From NCBI RefSeq assembly GCF_000002075.1, contig NW_004797316.1, forward strand, positions 1,237,560 through 1,301,559: DNA of 64,000 bases, given 5' to 3'. The notes below the pieces were generated by a model, which ran no database searches, was not told the DNA's origin, and saw only the letters and a list, made by a program, of their open reading frames with translations. The position numbers and the translations under genes are program-made. The DNA comes from Aplysia californica. Its lineage: Eukaryota > Mollusca > Gastropoda > Aplysiida > Aplysiidae. Positions 1 to 14,000 of this stretch are shown here, piece after piece; positions within the stretch are counted from its first letter, which is position 1; the number at the start of each line of letters is the position of its first letter.

Positions 1-540
1 TATTATTTTGTATTTGCTGCTGGGCTGGGAATTGTAAGGTGAAAAATAAAGAAAAATTTGATAGAACCATTAAGAAAGCCAGCAAGATCTCTGGATATGA
101 TTTTACTAGAATTGATGAAATGTATAACACCACAATTATAAAAAAGATAAAAAGCATTATAAACGACCCATCACACCCACTTTCAACACGCAAATGTAAG
201 ATCATACAGAGGCAGATATGTACCTCCAAAAACAAAGAAAGAAAGATATAAAAGAAGTTTTTTACCATCTAGCATAAGGCTATTGTCAGAATAAGCATAA
301 TGTGTATTGCTCTTTAGAGTATGTATCTATGAGTATATAACTCCAGAAGTTTTGTAATCAAATTCCTGCAGGTGGTTGAATGATGCATCTGATGCGATAC
401 GTACATTTTGTCAGCTTTACTTCTCTTTTCATGTTGAATTCTAATGAGAGTAATAGATTTTTTATGTATACTTGCATGTGTTTTTACGGTCCTGTACAGC
501 CAAGAAAAATTTCCCTCAAGAATAATAAAGTATTATCTTA
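1..540 (+). mobile_element. LINE 3' end fragment (CR1/L2/RTE-like ORF2 C terminus)
   Basis: An open stretch at 39-251 encodes FDRTIKKASKISGYDF and later DPSHPLSTRKCK. After a frame change it continues as RYVPP and then RSFLPSSIRLL near 240-290. This order (KxASKIxG, SSHP, RRYRVP, RSFxPSxIRLL) is the usual C-terminal end of reverse transcriptases of many invertebrate LINEs. A TATCT-type short repeat tail follows near 521-548. The frame change and lost upstream domains mark a dead copy within intron 10 of CFAP52. The exact clade is not certain. Confidence 0.6.
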
Positions 541-550
541 TCTATCTTAA

Positions 551-984
551 TTAAATATACTGTTAAAATATCTCAAGACCACTATTCCCACTGCATGTTC
601 AAAAGTTATAATTACATTTAGCCCAAAGTGAGAAAAAATATTAATGAGATATTTTCTCGATTGTTTTCATGGGTACATACAAATTATCAATTCAGGATTT
701 GTTTTCATTCACAACTCAGTGATGCTTATAAAGTTATGTTCCATTAGTTGGAAAGTTTTTCCTGTGTGGCCTCACCTCTATCCGGGGGGGGGGGGGTTTG
801 TCCAACTTTGATTTCCCTGTCAAACAAATCAGCCTTCACCCTTGCCCTAGACCATAAAACAATTTGAGAGATTTTTACCAAACATTTTTTATATCTTTGC
901 TTTTTTTTAAAATGTAGGTTTAACGCCCTCATCTCTCCATATTCTTTCAGCAGGTTCATATTTCGTTCATTTTAATATACTCAC
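551..984. other. CFAP52 intron 10 remainder, no gene seen
   Basis: AT-rich intron sequence. The only notable structure is a run of 13 G at 784-796. An open frame across 744-959 on the minus strand has no recognisable family. Confidence 0.5.
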
Positions 985-1142
985 CATGCCATCACCACCT
1001 CCACTTATAACTTGATCTCCTCTGGTGGTCAGTGCTACAGCTGTGACACCTTTGTTGTGGGCATCCATTACCACATGTTTCAGTTCCAAAGAAAGGTCTT
1101 TGCTCTTGAATCCCAGAATCCTGATTTTTCCATCATTCCAAC
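985..1142 (-). CDS. CFAP52: CFAP52 coding exon 10, last exon in the window
   Basis: It encodes residues 415-467: WNDGKIRI, then GVTAVALTTRGDQVISGGGDGM. Acceptor TTTTCAG, donor GTGAGT, phase 0 exit. No match to the remaining C-terminal WD repeats is visible between 1 and 984, so the next exon is off the left edge. Confidence 0.93.
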
Positions 1143-1995
1143 CTGAAAAAAAAGACCACTTCAGTAAACTAAATGCCTTAAAAAGGAGAGTTCTTCGACA
1201 GTGTACTTCTAATAACTTCATATCTGAGTACAAAGAGCAGATTCCTATACACCATATTGTACCCAACCAGTATTGTAAACACTTCTGGTTTTTTTAATAA
1301 ATTGCATATATTTGACCTGAAACTTTGGGATGAATCATCATTTACATGCACCGAAATATACATGGGGCCTACCTGAAACAACAATTTTTCCATCCCGTGA
1401 GATTGCCAAAGCATTGCAGACTTTGTTTGCAAGGACAAACCTCCGCAACTCTCTGCCAGTGGTCAAGTCCCAAACCCTGATCTCACCCTCCTGACAGGTG
1501 AGAATCAGCTGAGCCACACCGCTGAAAGCAATGTATGAATTCAATTAAATATTTGCTGAAAATTTAAGTTAAACTTCACACTTCATTAACTTTTTCTGGG
1601 CAGTTTAATGTTTATCCCATCAAGGATGAACTTAAATTTTAAGCTCCTACTTCTTGAGATAAACTTAAACTGTGTTGAAAAGGGTACTTGCTATTAACAG
1701 AATAAAGTGGAGCATTTAAGAGCATCACTTAATTAATGCTCCAGTTACTTTGCAATCTTTTAATTCTTCCCTTAAAAATGGCTTTAATTTTTCCAAGTTT
1801 AAAATTACAAATATTACAACCAGTGGCTGCTCGTGGTTTATAGAACTGACCGGCGGTCATTCACGTCAACTATTTTTCCCTCCCCCACCCCCTTCCTTCA
1901 CAACACACACACTCACACACACACACACACGCACACACACACGCGCACACACACACACACTACACACACACACACGCACGCACGCACACACACAT

Positions 1996-2089
<94 letters not shown>

Positions 2090-5000
2090 TATTTTATACC
2101 CCTACTTTCGCCATCCCCACCCCCTCCCCCACTCACACACACACACACACACACACCACAGTAAACATTGTAATATAATGTGAAAGAGCTAAAATATGCG
2201 GTAGCATCAAGAAACAATATTATGCATAATGTAAGATGGAAGTTACTGAGATTAATAGAAACTCACTTGATCGGCACAGAAAAAGAAACACACTACTTGA
2301 GTCTAAGCTAGAAAACAAACTGAAAGTGAGAAGCAATAAATCGCTGGTCCTGGCCTCCAGTACAGTACTTTACTCGTACTTTCTACACCCCTATACAAAA
2401 TATCGACGTGCACTGAACCCGTTAAATATATGTAATAAGAACTGTCCTGTATGATGACAAAAAATCAATTGCTACTGTACCAGTGACGCTGTCCCAAGCA
2501 GATCAAGTCTACAATCAGATGCTATACAAAGCTGGACAAAGCACACAAGTTTCCGATCATTATATCATCAAATGTATTTCATCGCACTTCTCAGTTCTCA
2601 GAACTGAACACTGAACACTATGCTGTAACAAAGCGGGGAAGTGTGTCAAATGCTTATTATAGAACTTGGTGTCTAGCTGGGGTGAGGGTTGAAAAGGGGA
2701 GGGAAGGGAGGGGGTTTTCGGCCCAGACTCTGACAGCCGAGTGCCTACGCTCCTCGTTAAAATTTTCCTTATATATCTTCACTAGACGATTCCTTCTTTC
2801 GCCGGCCAGACTCCTAAGGGCCAGGTAAGTTATTAGTGGGGAGAAAACGATGAGTAAATGCCAAACAGGAACTATAGGTGGTTAAAAAGTCAATAAACAA
2901 AAAAGAGTAGTGCCATGCTGACAATAAATGTTCTGATAGTAGTTAGAGAAAGGCTGAATGATAAATACATGTTTTGCTGATAAAATAATACATGTGTCTG
3001 TGCTGCTCAAGACAGTCTCATTCTTAATTTTGTAAGCTACAAAGAGGCCAATCTGGCAATTAAGGGATACACTAATCTTTCTATGGACTGACGATGGATT
3101 TGTCCATGGGACTGACGACCTCGCTAGGCCTTAGCCAAGCCCGCCGTGTATTTGTGTGTACTTAGTACGAAGTTCCGCGACGTGATGGTTTGACGTGAGA
3201 CGATTTAAAGTTACGAGCCGGCGCGATAACAAACGTGAAGGAATGAGGTTATGTCGCGACAAAACAGCAGTGAATCCCACTTGTCTAATTGAGCGCCTTC
3301 GTCAAATCGGCAAGGTGTTTTTGAATGTTGATACATGTTTGTTTGGATTTACTTAAAACTGAATGAAAATCATCATCAGCAATAAACCTCTAGTCAACAG
3401 TTCAGTTGACAAAATTCTGACCGGCACCGCCGGTCTTGCCCAGTTAACAAACCGCCCCTGATTACAACACTATATTCTCAACAACCTTAGTCACGCGACA
3501 ACTTACAAGGGGAAAATAATGTCGTTAACAGGGCATGAATGGCATGTCTTGATGAGATCAGCAGAGTAATCAGCAAACTGGAACTTGTAGACTTGTGAGT
3601 GGTCAGTCCCCACGAAAAACTGCGTAAAGATGAAATAAAAGAATATGGACTTTAAGTAAACTTTTAATCCTGTGGAAACTTTTACACAGATAAGATATGT
3701 GAAAACGTAGCAGAAAATAGACTGATGCATTTGCATTTGAAACAAAGAGAGGGGATCCTTCCAGCAATAAAAAAAAGTAATAGACTTTTACATAACAAAT
3801 ATGTTTAAATGTGAGATCCAGTCTAATAAGTTTCTAACATATCTTAAACCCTAAAGTGTGCTAGCCATTTATCTGATTTTCTAAAATGTGCACAAAGTGT
3901 ATAGACATTCTAAGTAGGCCCTAATTTGTGAATATCCCATTTGCCTTCTCCTAAATAAACAGTTTTGGGTTTTTTGGCCATGCCAGTTTCAAGAAAATAA
4001 CTCACATAAAGTAAATTTTAAGAGCAGAAAAGTTGGGAGTGGCTTCAACAATCATAAATTGTAATAATAATGTGTAAGATAACAAAAATCATCAATATAA
4101 ATTATAACAATGATGATAATGATAATAATTATTAAGAGTTATAATATTACACAAGGGACTGCTAAAAATGTTTAAAATGTTATTTTCTTCAACAAACTGC
4201 TAAAAATGTTTAAAATGTTATTTTCTTCAACAAACTGCTAAAAATGTTTAAAATGTTATTTTTTTCAACAAAGGAGCATCAGGTAGGTCTTGCTGCACTT
4301 GACTGTGGGGTCAATATCAAGTTTAACCCTACAACCATCATTATAGGTCGATTATATTGGCTGGTCAACCGTTGTTTTGCTGTTTCAGCCAATATTTAAT
4401 TGGCTTGTGATCTAACATGACATCACACTCGTTCTCACTTTCTTGTAGAGAGCTTTTCCGTTACATTGAGAACTACATTGACTTATGTTTTCATTGTTTT
4501 TGGTTACCTTCTTCTGCTAGAAGAGACACAAAATCTTAATAAGCGATGCCAATATTTTTGTTTACACAGCTGAGTTAGATAATACCCTTTTAATAACAAT
4601 AGGCCTCCCGTAATAATATACAATTTGATAGCACAAAAGAGGTGGATTTTTTAACAGAAAAATATATTAGCTCCAATTTAGAATAAATCATGAGGAAATT
4701 TATTCTATGAAAAGTGGATTTTGGAGTAAAACAGAATGTGGAAAAAGAGTCATGAAAGCTCAAGGTTAAACAAAGTCATATACTCTGTTCAAAAACCAAA
4801 ATCATATTATATATGCTCATGATGTAGCTCATTCAATCTTCTTTCAGAAGATGTAAGGGAGTAAAAATCAATGTTATCAATAGTTTTAGAACCTATTTGA
4901 TCTTCAAAAGTCCCATTTTAGGGTCGGAAGAGAATATCCCAGTTATTCAAAACCCTGATCAGGTGACAAATGAGACAATAATTAAAGTAGCAGTGTATTA

Positions 5001-8000
5001 TCTGAGTCCATAAAAAGTATACATTTGCTCAAAGAAGAATAAATATGCTACAATATAGAGCAAAGCAATAATAATTTCAGACCCAAAATGCACTTATGTA
5101 TATAAATGTTTTATTAAAAAATTTATACAACATCACCAAATGTAAGTTGAGGTCATTTCATTTTATTCAAAAAATAAAAAGAATGCTCCTAATGTAGCTC
5201 ATTCAACATAATTCCAGAAAACATATGTTTCTTTAGGTTTCATGTGAACTCCCATGTAAGCACTCTTGAAGCTTTTTCTGAATATATATATTTAAAAAAA
5301 GAGAAAACCCACCTGACAGCACAGGTAAATGCACTGACAGTTGTAGGGTTAAACACTTTGGAGCTCCTTTTTGTAGGTGTACACTGGCCAGACAGAGTTT
5401 TCAACTCAATTGAGCAGCCCTGGCTGGTTAAACAAGTGACCACCTCCCAACCTTCCTAAAACCTCTTACCTGATGTCCTGCACCTCTCTTTGCAATGGAT
5501 GTAATAGCAGATTCACAATGTTTCCATGGCCTGAAATACAATTTATATTTAAAACCCATTATTTTGGGAAACCAGCACATACTATCATCATATGCATTAC
5601 AACAGCATTATGCCAAATTATTTTCCAGATTAATTTTTTAAAGGGTATTATTTTTCAGATTACTTTGTCAAAAGGGTAAAATAAAGGCTACAAAACAGTT
5701 CCCAATGATGTAATGGAGAGCATACGCTCTATTGCTCATATTACAAACCTTCCAATTGTATGCAACGCAAAGGACATAAAACCTCAAATTGCATCTATTT
5801 CCAAAAGACTACACAGTTTTGTCTTCAGGAATATAAATGTTAAGGCAGGTATAGTTTTAATATTATTTTGCTCGAGTCATTGTTTAGGTTGGGAGGGGGG
5901 GGGGGGGGGTGCTTTCTCAGGATTTTAAAAAAAATGCTTACGACATGATACTTCAAAGTTTTTCATCAGAAACAAAATTTTCTTTAATCAATATAGACCT
6001 ATGTTCCCTCTGTAAGGTACCCAACATCTTTACCCTCTTGCCCTCATCATCAGCTGTGATTTCATAAAATCTATTTAGCATAAAATTTTTACATATAATT
6101 TGTCAAAACACATACTTTGCATCAGATCTGTGTTTGAAGACGGTCTTGACCTTGTTTCCTTTTTCAAAGCACACGCTGATGTTGTAGTTACCAACAATGC
6201 CACTGCCTGTGCCAATCAACATATTGAATCCCTTGTCAGTCATTTTAACAAAAGAAATAGCTGTGACTCCAAGACAGAACTTGTCCTTGCCAGGAAACTC
6301 AAACTGGAGAATGTTGGTTGACTTGTTGATGCACAGGATGTCCCCAGTGGTGGTGCCGCAGAAGAAGTAAGGCATGTCCTCCACTTGGTCATCTACCATC
6401 TATTTATAAGAATGAGAGAGGGAGATTTTTTTTAGTGTGTGTGTGGGAGGCAAGGAAATTGGCCAATTGATTACAGCTCAATAAACATTTTACCACTCTT
6501 ACAATTTCATTTTGTATGTGATACTTGTAAATCAATGCAGTAGTCTCCGTCTAAGATCCCGGTGCTCGGGAGCAAGGAATATGCGGGATCGTAGGCGAAC
6601 GGTATTTTAGCCGACGGACCAAGGGAAGAATGTACGGTGACCCATGTTTAGGCCCACAACCAGTAAAATAGTCTCCTCTCACTCTAAAATGAACTGATGT
6701 GAGCCCTGGGTGGGTTTATGATTTATATATATATGTAGAGCAAAGAGTGGTCAACCTTAATGACCAATCACAGTAGTATGAGACATGCCATTTTCACTTA
6801 CTATCCTATTGTGAGTCTCAAGTTCTAGGTTTATTCTCCCCTTATCTGTCCAAAATTTATAGCTTTCCATCTCTGACCGGGTTCCTCCACCTTCGCCGTT
6901 ATGCACCATTACGTTGTGACCACACAAATCAAAATTCAGTCTGTCTTGCGTATTCGGGAATAGAGACAACTGCTGCAATGGTCAGGGAAGAGTTCACAGT
7001 TCGATGTGATCCCGCCTGGAGCAAGCTTGTAGGCCCTGTCTACAGAGTGAATGATGTAATTTAAGGTGGAGAGCTCAGATGCGAGTGCGATGCTTGGAGA
7101 AAACAAACGCGTCAGTCAGTTCACACCTCGGTGTGCTCCCGTCTGGGTAAAACATTGTACCGTTTCATCGAATTTAACAACGCTTGTGTGATCACATTCA
7201 CGAGAGGGGCTGACCTTTGATGCAACAAGCAGGTCATTTATCTAAACTTTTAACTCTTGGTTCATCAGCTGTGTTTCATAAGTTGTTATCTGAAAGGCAG
7301 GATCTTAGCCGAATGTAGACCATCAGAGTGAATCAGAGCGGGATCTTAGGGGTGACTTTTGTATAGTAAAAACTCTGTTTTCTGAAAACAGCGGGATCTT
7401 AAGCGGTGGGATCTTACGTGGAGACTACAGTATATGCCTCAAAAAGAAAATTATGTTCAAATAAAATGAATGGGAACAAATACCATTCAGCCAAATACAG
7501 TATCATAGTAAAATCTAAAGGATGCGGAAACCTTTTCGCTTTGTTAGAATTTGTATATGTACGTGTTTTAAATACAAAGCATTCAGGACCTGAAAATCTA
7601 TTTGCTATAGACCTATGCATATTTTCCTAAGTACTTCTTTTGCAATACGAATCTTTTGATGTGTGCTTGTTAACTATATGTGTGTTAGATTGTAGTATGA
7701 AGATAGTATTTCTATCCTCCTAAAACATAAACAGTAAAAGAATTTGTCAGCAGGGCGTATCAGCTCACTGTTAGCTTCACAATCAACTTGCAAGTTTCAC
7801 CTCACATTGACAGCAAATGAGTAAAATGTCAGATTGAAATTATTTTTGGGAGGTTTGTCTTACTTTAGAATAGTTCACCTTGTGGCAAATTCTTTAACAC
7901 CATCAGAACAACATGATCAAACTCCCATCGCATTAATTAATTTGTTTTAAGGCGGGAATGCTTTAATTGAACAATGAATGACTGAGGGTCTGTATATGGA

Positions 8001-11000
8001 AATGAAGGAAAAAAGAGCAAGGGAAAAATTATTTCCTGAACTTTATGGGATCATAAGCTTTGAGACCAGTATAACATCAAGATCCACTACCCCATCATTC
8101 AGGAATTTATTTATTTCAGGTTAGGAGATTGTGGTGAAAATAAGTAGTGCAACTACAAGATGGAGATATCGTATCTGGAGACATGAAGCAAGACTCTGAA
8201 AAGTGATGATAAACAATTATATTTCTAAAAATTTTGTCTACATTAACATGATATTGTGTATTCTGTCATATAAATTTTGAATAGTAGGCTTTAATCAACC
8301 ACTCAGATCTTACGTTTGTCATCTATGCAATAATGCAGACGTATTTTTCTTATAAAAGGGATGTCTAATGCAATGACGTTACGGAAGAAGGAAAGTATAA
8401 TCAAACTCATTTATGTTATCCACCATTTTAAGACACATAAAAAAATCAAACGATTTAAAAACATAACACTCAACACACAGATAAGTAAATACTAACCTCT
8501 ATGCAAGTAATGGAACGCTTGAATCCACCCAAGTTTGTATTTGATGGCCTAATCTTCCTGTTTTCCTTGTCAATTGTCCACACACGTAGAGTATTGCTGG
8601 AAAAAAAAGTGAAGCATCATTAAAGTTACCAATTTGTCTCAGCTTTTGAAGTTCCAAAAAGGCATTCAAGAACTGCAAATATTACCAGGAAAAAAAACAC
8701 ATCAGAAAAGGCACCAATAGAGAAAGGTAGAAGATGGAAGGTTAGTTCTATGGGAAGTAGCACAGATTATAATTTTGAAAGAGAGATGGAATGACGTGTT
8801 ATTCTATATGAAACTGCGCTTCAAGTGCATTAAAAAAATACTAAAATTATTTAAGAACAAAAAATGACCACAAATAATTTTAAGATACATACTCTCCTCC
8901 GGTGACGAACACTTCATCACTGACTTTTGAAGTAGCCAAACACGTTGTGATGCCAGCACTTTCCACCTGAGCAGGGGAACCACATATTGGCTCTTTGGTC
9001 ACCATGTCCCATACAACAACTCTATGAATGAAAGAATCAAATGAGATTGAAACTTTTAATACCGGTATAAAGTAAATCAAGATGGCATAGTATTCTATTG
9101 GCGCTCTAAATCATAATTTTTTTAAATATTTGTGAAATGTATAGAGGCATTTCACTGCTAAGCCATGTGGGCAAGATGTTCATCAAGATATTGGAATGGC
9201 GAACAGACACAAAGTTGAACCATTTCTGAGTGAGGCCTAACCTAAATGGGATTTAGAAAGGGAAGAAGATGCACCGACGCAATATTTTGCCCTATGACGA
9301 ATGTGCGAAAGGGTAATAGAACACAACAGGGAACTAAACATAGTATTTGTTGACCAGGAGAAAGCGTTCAAAAGAGAGAACAGAAACAAGCTGTGAAAAG
9401 AACTCGAAAACTACACTGTAAGAGGCTAACTTCTAGATAACATTAACAGCCATATCATTTACGAGAACAGCATAAGTACAGTAAGAACGTCGGAGGGACT
9501 CACAGAATGGTTCGAGATAATATCCGGAGTAAGACAAGGTTTTGTCCTATCACCACTACTATTTATCATACATATATGGATTGAATTGCAAAAGAGGCCA
9601 ACACAGAACCAGGCGCCCTAAATGCATTACTCTTCACTGATGACCAAAGCCTGGCACAATAAGATGAACGAAGTCTCCAACACCGCACCGCAAGATTAAA
9701 CGAAGAATGTAACAAATACGACATGAAGATCAACATCAACAAAACAGAGACAATGAAAGTAAGCAGAAAGCCAGGACCACTCAGGATACACATCAACAAC
9801 AACAGTCTCGGACAGATCCAAGAATTTAGGTACCTCGGAAGTATATAATATTCACAGAGGATCGACGACTAAGCAGAGAAATTGAAACACGAGTACAAAA
9901 GGCCAATAATGTTAGTTACCAGCTTACTCAACTACTGAAACATCCTAACATCCCCATGACAACAAAACTCAAAATGATCAACACCATATTCATCCCAACA
10001 CTCATCTATCAATGCCAAACATGGACAACAAACAAGACATTAGAGCAAAGAATTACAACATGTGAAATGCAATGTCTTAGAAAAGCGGTAAACAAGACCA
10101 GGCGAGACAAAATTAGAAATTCAGTGTTCAGAGAAATGGTGGGCACAAATGATGTCATGCATCACATCCAACACCAAAGAATCAAATGGTTTGAACATCT
10201 CAAGCGATTACCAACACACCATCCAGCACAACATGCCTACATTAAAAAATTCAATGGCAAAAAGGCTAGAGGGCGACTGAGAAAGACCTGGATAGAGTCA
10301 AGGAAACACTAACAACTCACGGCATCCCCCTGACCCAAGCTCTCTGGCTGGTGGCAGAGAGACATCTCTTTCTTCCCGCGACACCCAAAAGGGCATAAGT
10401 GGCGGATTAAAGTAAAGTAAGTCTTTTATATTGTCCCACGAGCACTTCCCCATGCCATGTCTTTGGGGTTTTTTCCTCTCTTCAAAGAAATTTTATCAAT
10501 TGCACTGTTGGTAATCACCACACAGTTAGGAAGCTGGTCAAAAATGTGACAAGACAAGGCCTCAGACAGAATCCCCAGAGGAGGTGGAAGAGAGGAAGGC
10601 CAAGATCCACCTGGGATTGAGATCTGGAGGCAGATCTTGTGCATATGGGACACAACTGGCCGAAGGCAGGAAAGATTGCCCGGAACAGAGACAGGTGGAG
10701 AACCCTTCTTGGCAGTCTATACTTAATTAATACCAGGGTGAAAAAGGCAGATGATGATGCCTGTTGGTAATACATTTTATCTCTAAATATGTCCACATAA
10801 CTTTTGCAGATATTTTTACCCATGCTGATTATTTTTTTAAAGTTCTGTTCCCCATGCCTGTCATGAAAAATAAAAGCTATTTATGTTCATATCGAGGTAT
10901 CTGTGCCACCACTTTATATGTCTGGTCAATGTCATTTCCAAAGGTAGGGAGTCCATAACAGACAGTGCATTTTTTCTAGACCACTCTGCCCTTTAAGTCG

Positions 11001-14000
11001 AAAAAAGATTTTTTTTACAACCACAAAAAAAAAATTTTCAAGTGCCCGTATGGTAACTTTATCTCTTACGCAGTTTCTCTTGAACATTGATTGAAACAGT
11101 ATCCACCAAATAATATATTTTTAAGTGTTTTTGTAAAGAAATGCAATACTCAGTCTTTTTTCATTTGTACAAAAATGCGAACACTGTTTTATGTAATTTA
11201 CATTTTTCAAAAAGCTACCTCATTGTTAAAGTCATATTCACCTAGGCGTTTTGTGCTAAACTGGAACTAGAGCACAAAATAATTAAAGGAAAAGCTAGGA
11301 CATTTAAGATGAGAAACAGTGTTATGGTAGCTGTTACAACAGTTACCCAGCAACCTAAAGCCCTTGTACAAGTAGGCCTATTCAAATAAATGTTAAAGTA
11401 TTGTATGTACAGAAATACTCACGATCCATCATCCTGACCACCAAGAGAAATCACATATTTCCCACTTTTAGAGAAAGCCACAGCTTGAACCTTGACCTTG
11501 TGCAGTTCCCATTTTTGAATGGCTTTTTTCGTGGCGTAGTCCCACAGAGTGATAATGGCCTGTAGAAGCGTCGGTATTATTTAATCAAAGAGTACACACG
11601 AATTAACTGTGACAACATGTTTTCCTTCTATCTGTTCAAACACCCACTGAAGGACAAGAAGCTTTCTATGCAGCTGTACATTTTTTTAAAATATGCTCTA
11701 TAAAATAAACAGCTGGCTAAATTGTGATTTTCTGAGATTAAAAAATCCTTGGAAGACTTGACTTTCAAGTCTTATTTCTACAGCAGCATTGTCATCTAGT
11801 GACATCTTTAATTAACACTTTGCAGTCACACAGCCAGCACTACAAAATACCCCATCTGGTTACTCAGCCAGGAGAGTGACTGCAACGGATGTGCCAATTG
11901 ACCGGAATGGTTAATTTTCACTGTCTCATTAATGCGCCAAGTGACCGCAAAGTGTTACATAAGTCTGCCTATAACAGGTACGCTAAACAGATACAAAATT
12001 CTGAATCATACAAGAAACTGTGCAATAGTTTTCAGTGCCTCAAGGATGAGGTCAAAAGATTTTTTTCTCAAAATTTATCATTATCACAAATCACTGGTTG
12101 TAAATTTAGGATTACCTTGAAACCCATGAATGTTTCTTGTCCAGAAACAATGTAACGACCATCATTTGAGATATCGATGCAAGTAACATCATTGGTGTGA
12201 CCTGAAAGAATGCACTGTTTGGCTTCCTTTGTGATGTCTTCAATGATGATGTTGCAACCTAGTGGGTACACAATGTGCTCCCGGTCAGGATGCACCATCA
12301 AACCACTCTGGACTTTGCCTGAAAATTTTGAGATAAAAATATACATGATGTATTCAGAAAAATTTTCTCTATCTCTCCAGATGTAAATTCTAAACACGTA
12401 GCAGTCCATGTCTTCATCTGCCTGTCTGCGTGTGTGCAAGTGAATTATATGTGTGTGTGTGCGTGTATGTATGTGTGTGTGTTTGTGTGTTTGTGTGTGT
12501 GTGTGTCTAGAACAGAATATAACTTTCACTGATAATCAACATTAAAACCTAAAAATAGTGGTAACACACAGGGAACATTTATTTTGCAGTGCTTAATTGA
12601 TTACTACTTTTTGTGGTAAAAAATTTAATCATTTCGAAGAGAAAAAGAAACAATGCTTTGAAGAACATAATGAAAGGAATAAAACCTGATTTAATTAGAC
12701 TAAATGATATGAAACTGAACACAGGAAACTAGCAAGCAGATGGCAAAAGTTGCTAATGAGTCTGTTTGCGTGAACATTCAAGATCAGTGGAAAGGAAGAC
12801 CTACGTGTTTCACTTATACAATCATCATAAACAGGCTTGCACATACATAGCGAAATCAGAGGGATATGAAAATCTTTTTGCTATGTATATTATGCAAATT
12901 TTGCAAAGTATGTGTTTTAAATATAAATACAGGTAAGAACAAAAAATGGGACCTGAAAAGATGTACATGTTTCACAATGTGCATGTTAGCTACCTATGTG
13001 TCTTCATGTTAAACTGAATATATACTTACATTGCAATAAGATTTTACTGTGAAACTAGTCTTTGGATTTTCCAAAAATAATAAGAAAAGAATATTACACT
13101 AGATCTAGATCTAGTCCTTGATCTGAGAAGGCACTGGGACCAAATCACAGGCTAAGTACAACACAATACATTTTGTCTCCAAATGACAGATAAGTTCTGT
13201 AATTTGTACAACAATGATGTAATACTATTCTTACTATTGATGACAGAATTCGGTTAAAAGACACGTAGGCCTATGATCATTAATATACCTGGATTTGAAT
13301 TTGCTTCTGTGCTTATATAAAATATTAGAAAAAGGAAAATAGCAAACATAAATCTTAACTCTTTAGGCCCTGAGTTTTTTCCACCATTTCCCGGAGTTTT
13401 TTCTTCAGTCACCTAAACCTGGTGCACTATACTACGTCTCATTATAACCCCAAAAGCTTGCCTCCAACTTCTAAATAGCGGAAACAAAGGCTTATTAGTC
13501 ATTACTAAAAAAACTTGGTTCTGGAATAGTTCAGAAAAACAAGCAAAAACTAGCACTAAATAAAATGAAACAGTTGTCACTAGTACTGGACGCTCCCAGA
13601 GTCCGTAGGAACAGGGTTATTACCGCCGGATGCTCCAGCGTCCGATGGGGTTCAAAGAGTTATAGCCATTACTTTCCTGCATTTGGTAAACACACACACG
13701 AACACACACACACACACACACAAAGAGATTTTTTAAGGCACATGAAGTTTGTAGGGTTCTCTTCTTTCACAAAACAAATACAGGCTAGTTGTAAAGAAAA
13801 CGACATACTAAGTAATAGAAATCTAGATCTAGATATCTAGATATAGTCTAGATCTAGTAATTAATATGGCAGCATATTTATTGCCAATTGTGAATGTTAA
13901 ATTCAAGAAATAAAGAGATGTTATATTTTGAAAGATTCTAACTGATCAGTTTTGTAACCTTAAAATTCATCAAGTCGATAACAAAGATTCCAAACCTGAA

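Noticed and set aside
744-984. Further CFAP52 exons at the left edge
   Set aside because: Neither minus-strand frame shows WD-repeat motifs, so the remaining exons must be outside the window.
1750-2183. Long plus-strand frames rich in Thr, His, Ser and Leu
   Set aside because: They are produced by CA and CT microsatellites and have no splice or family support.
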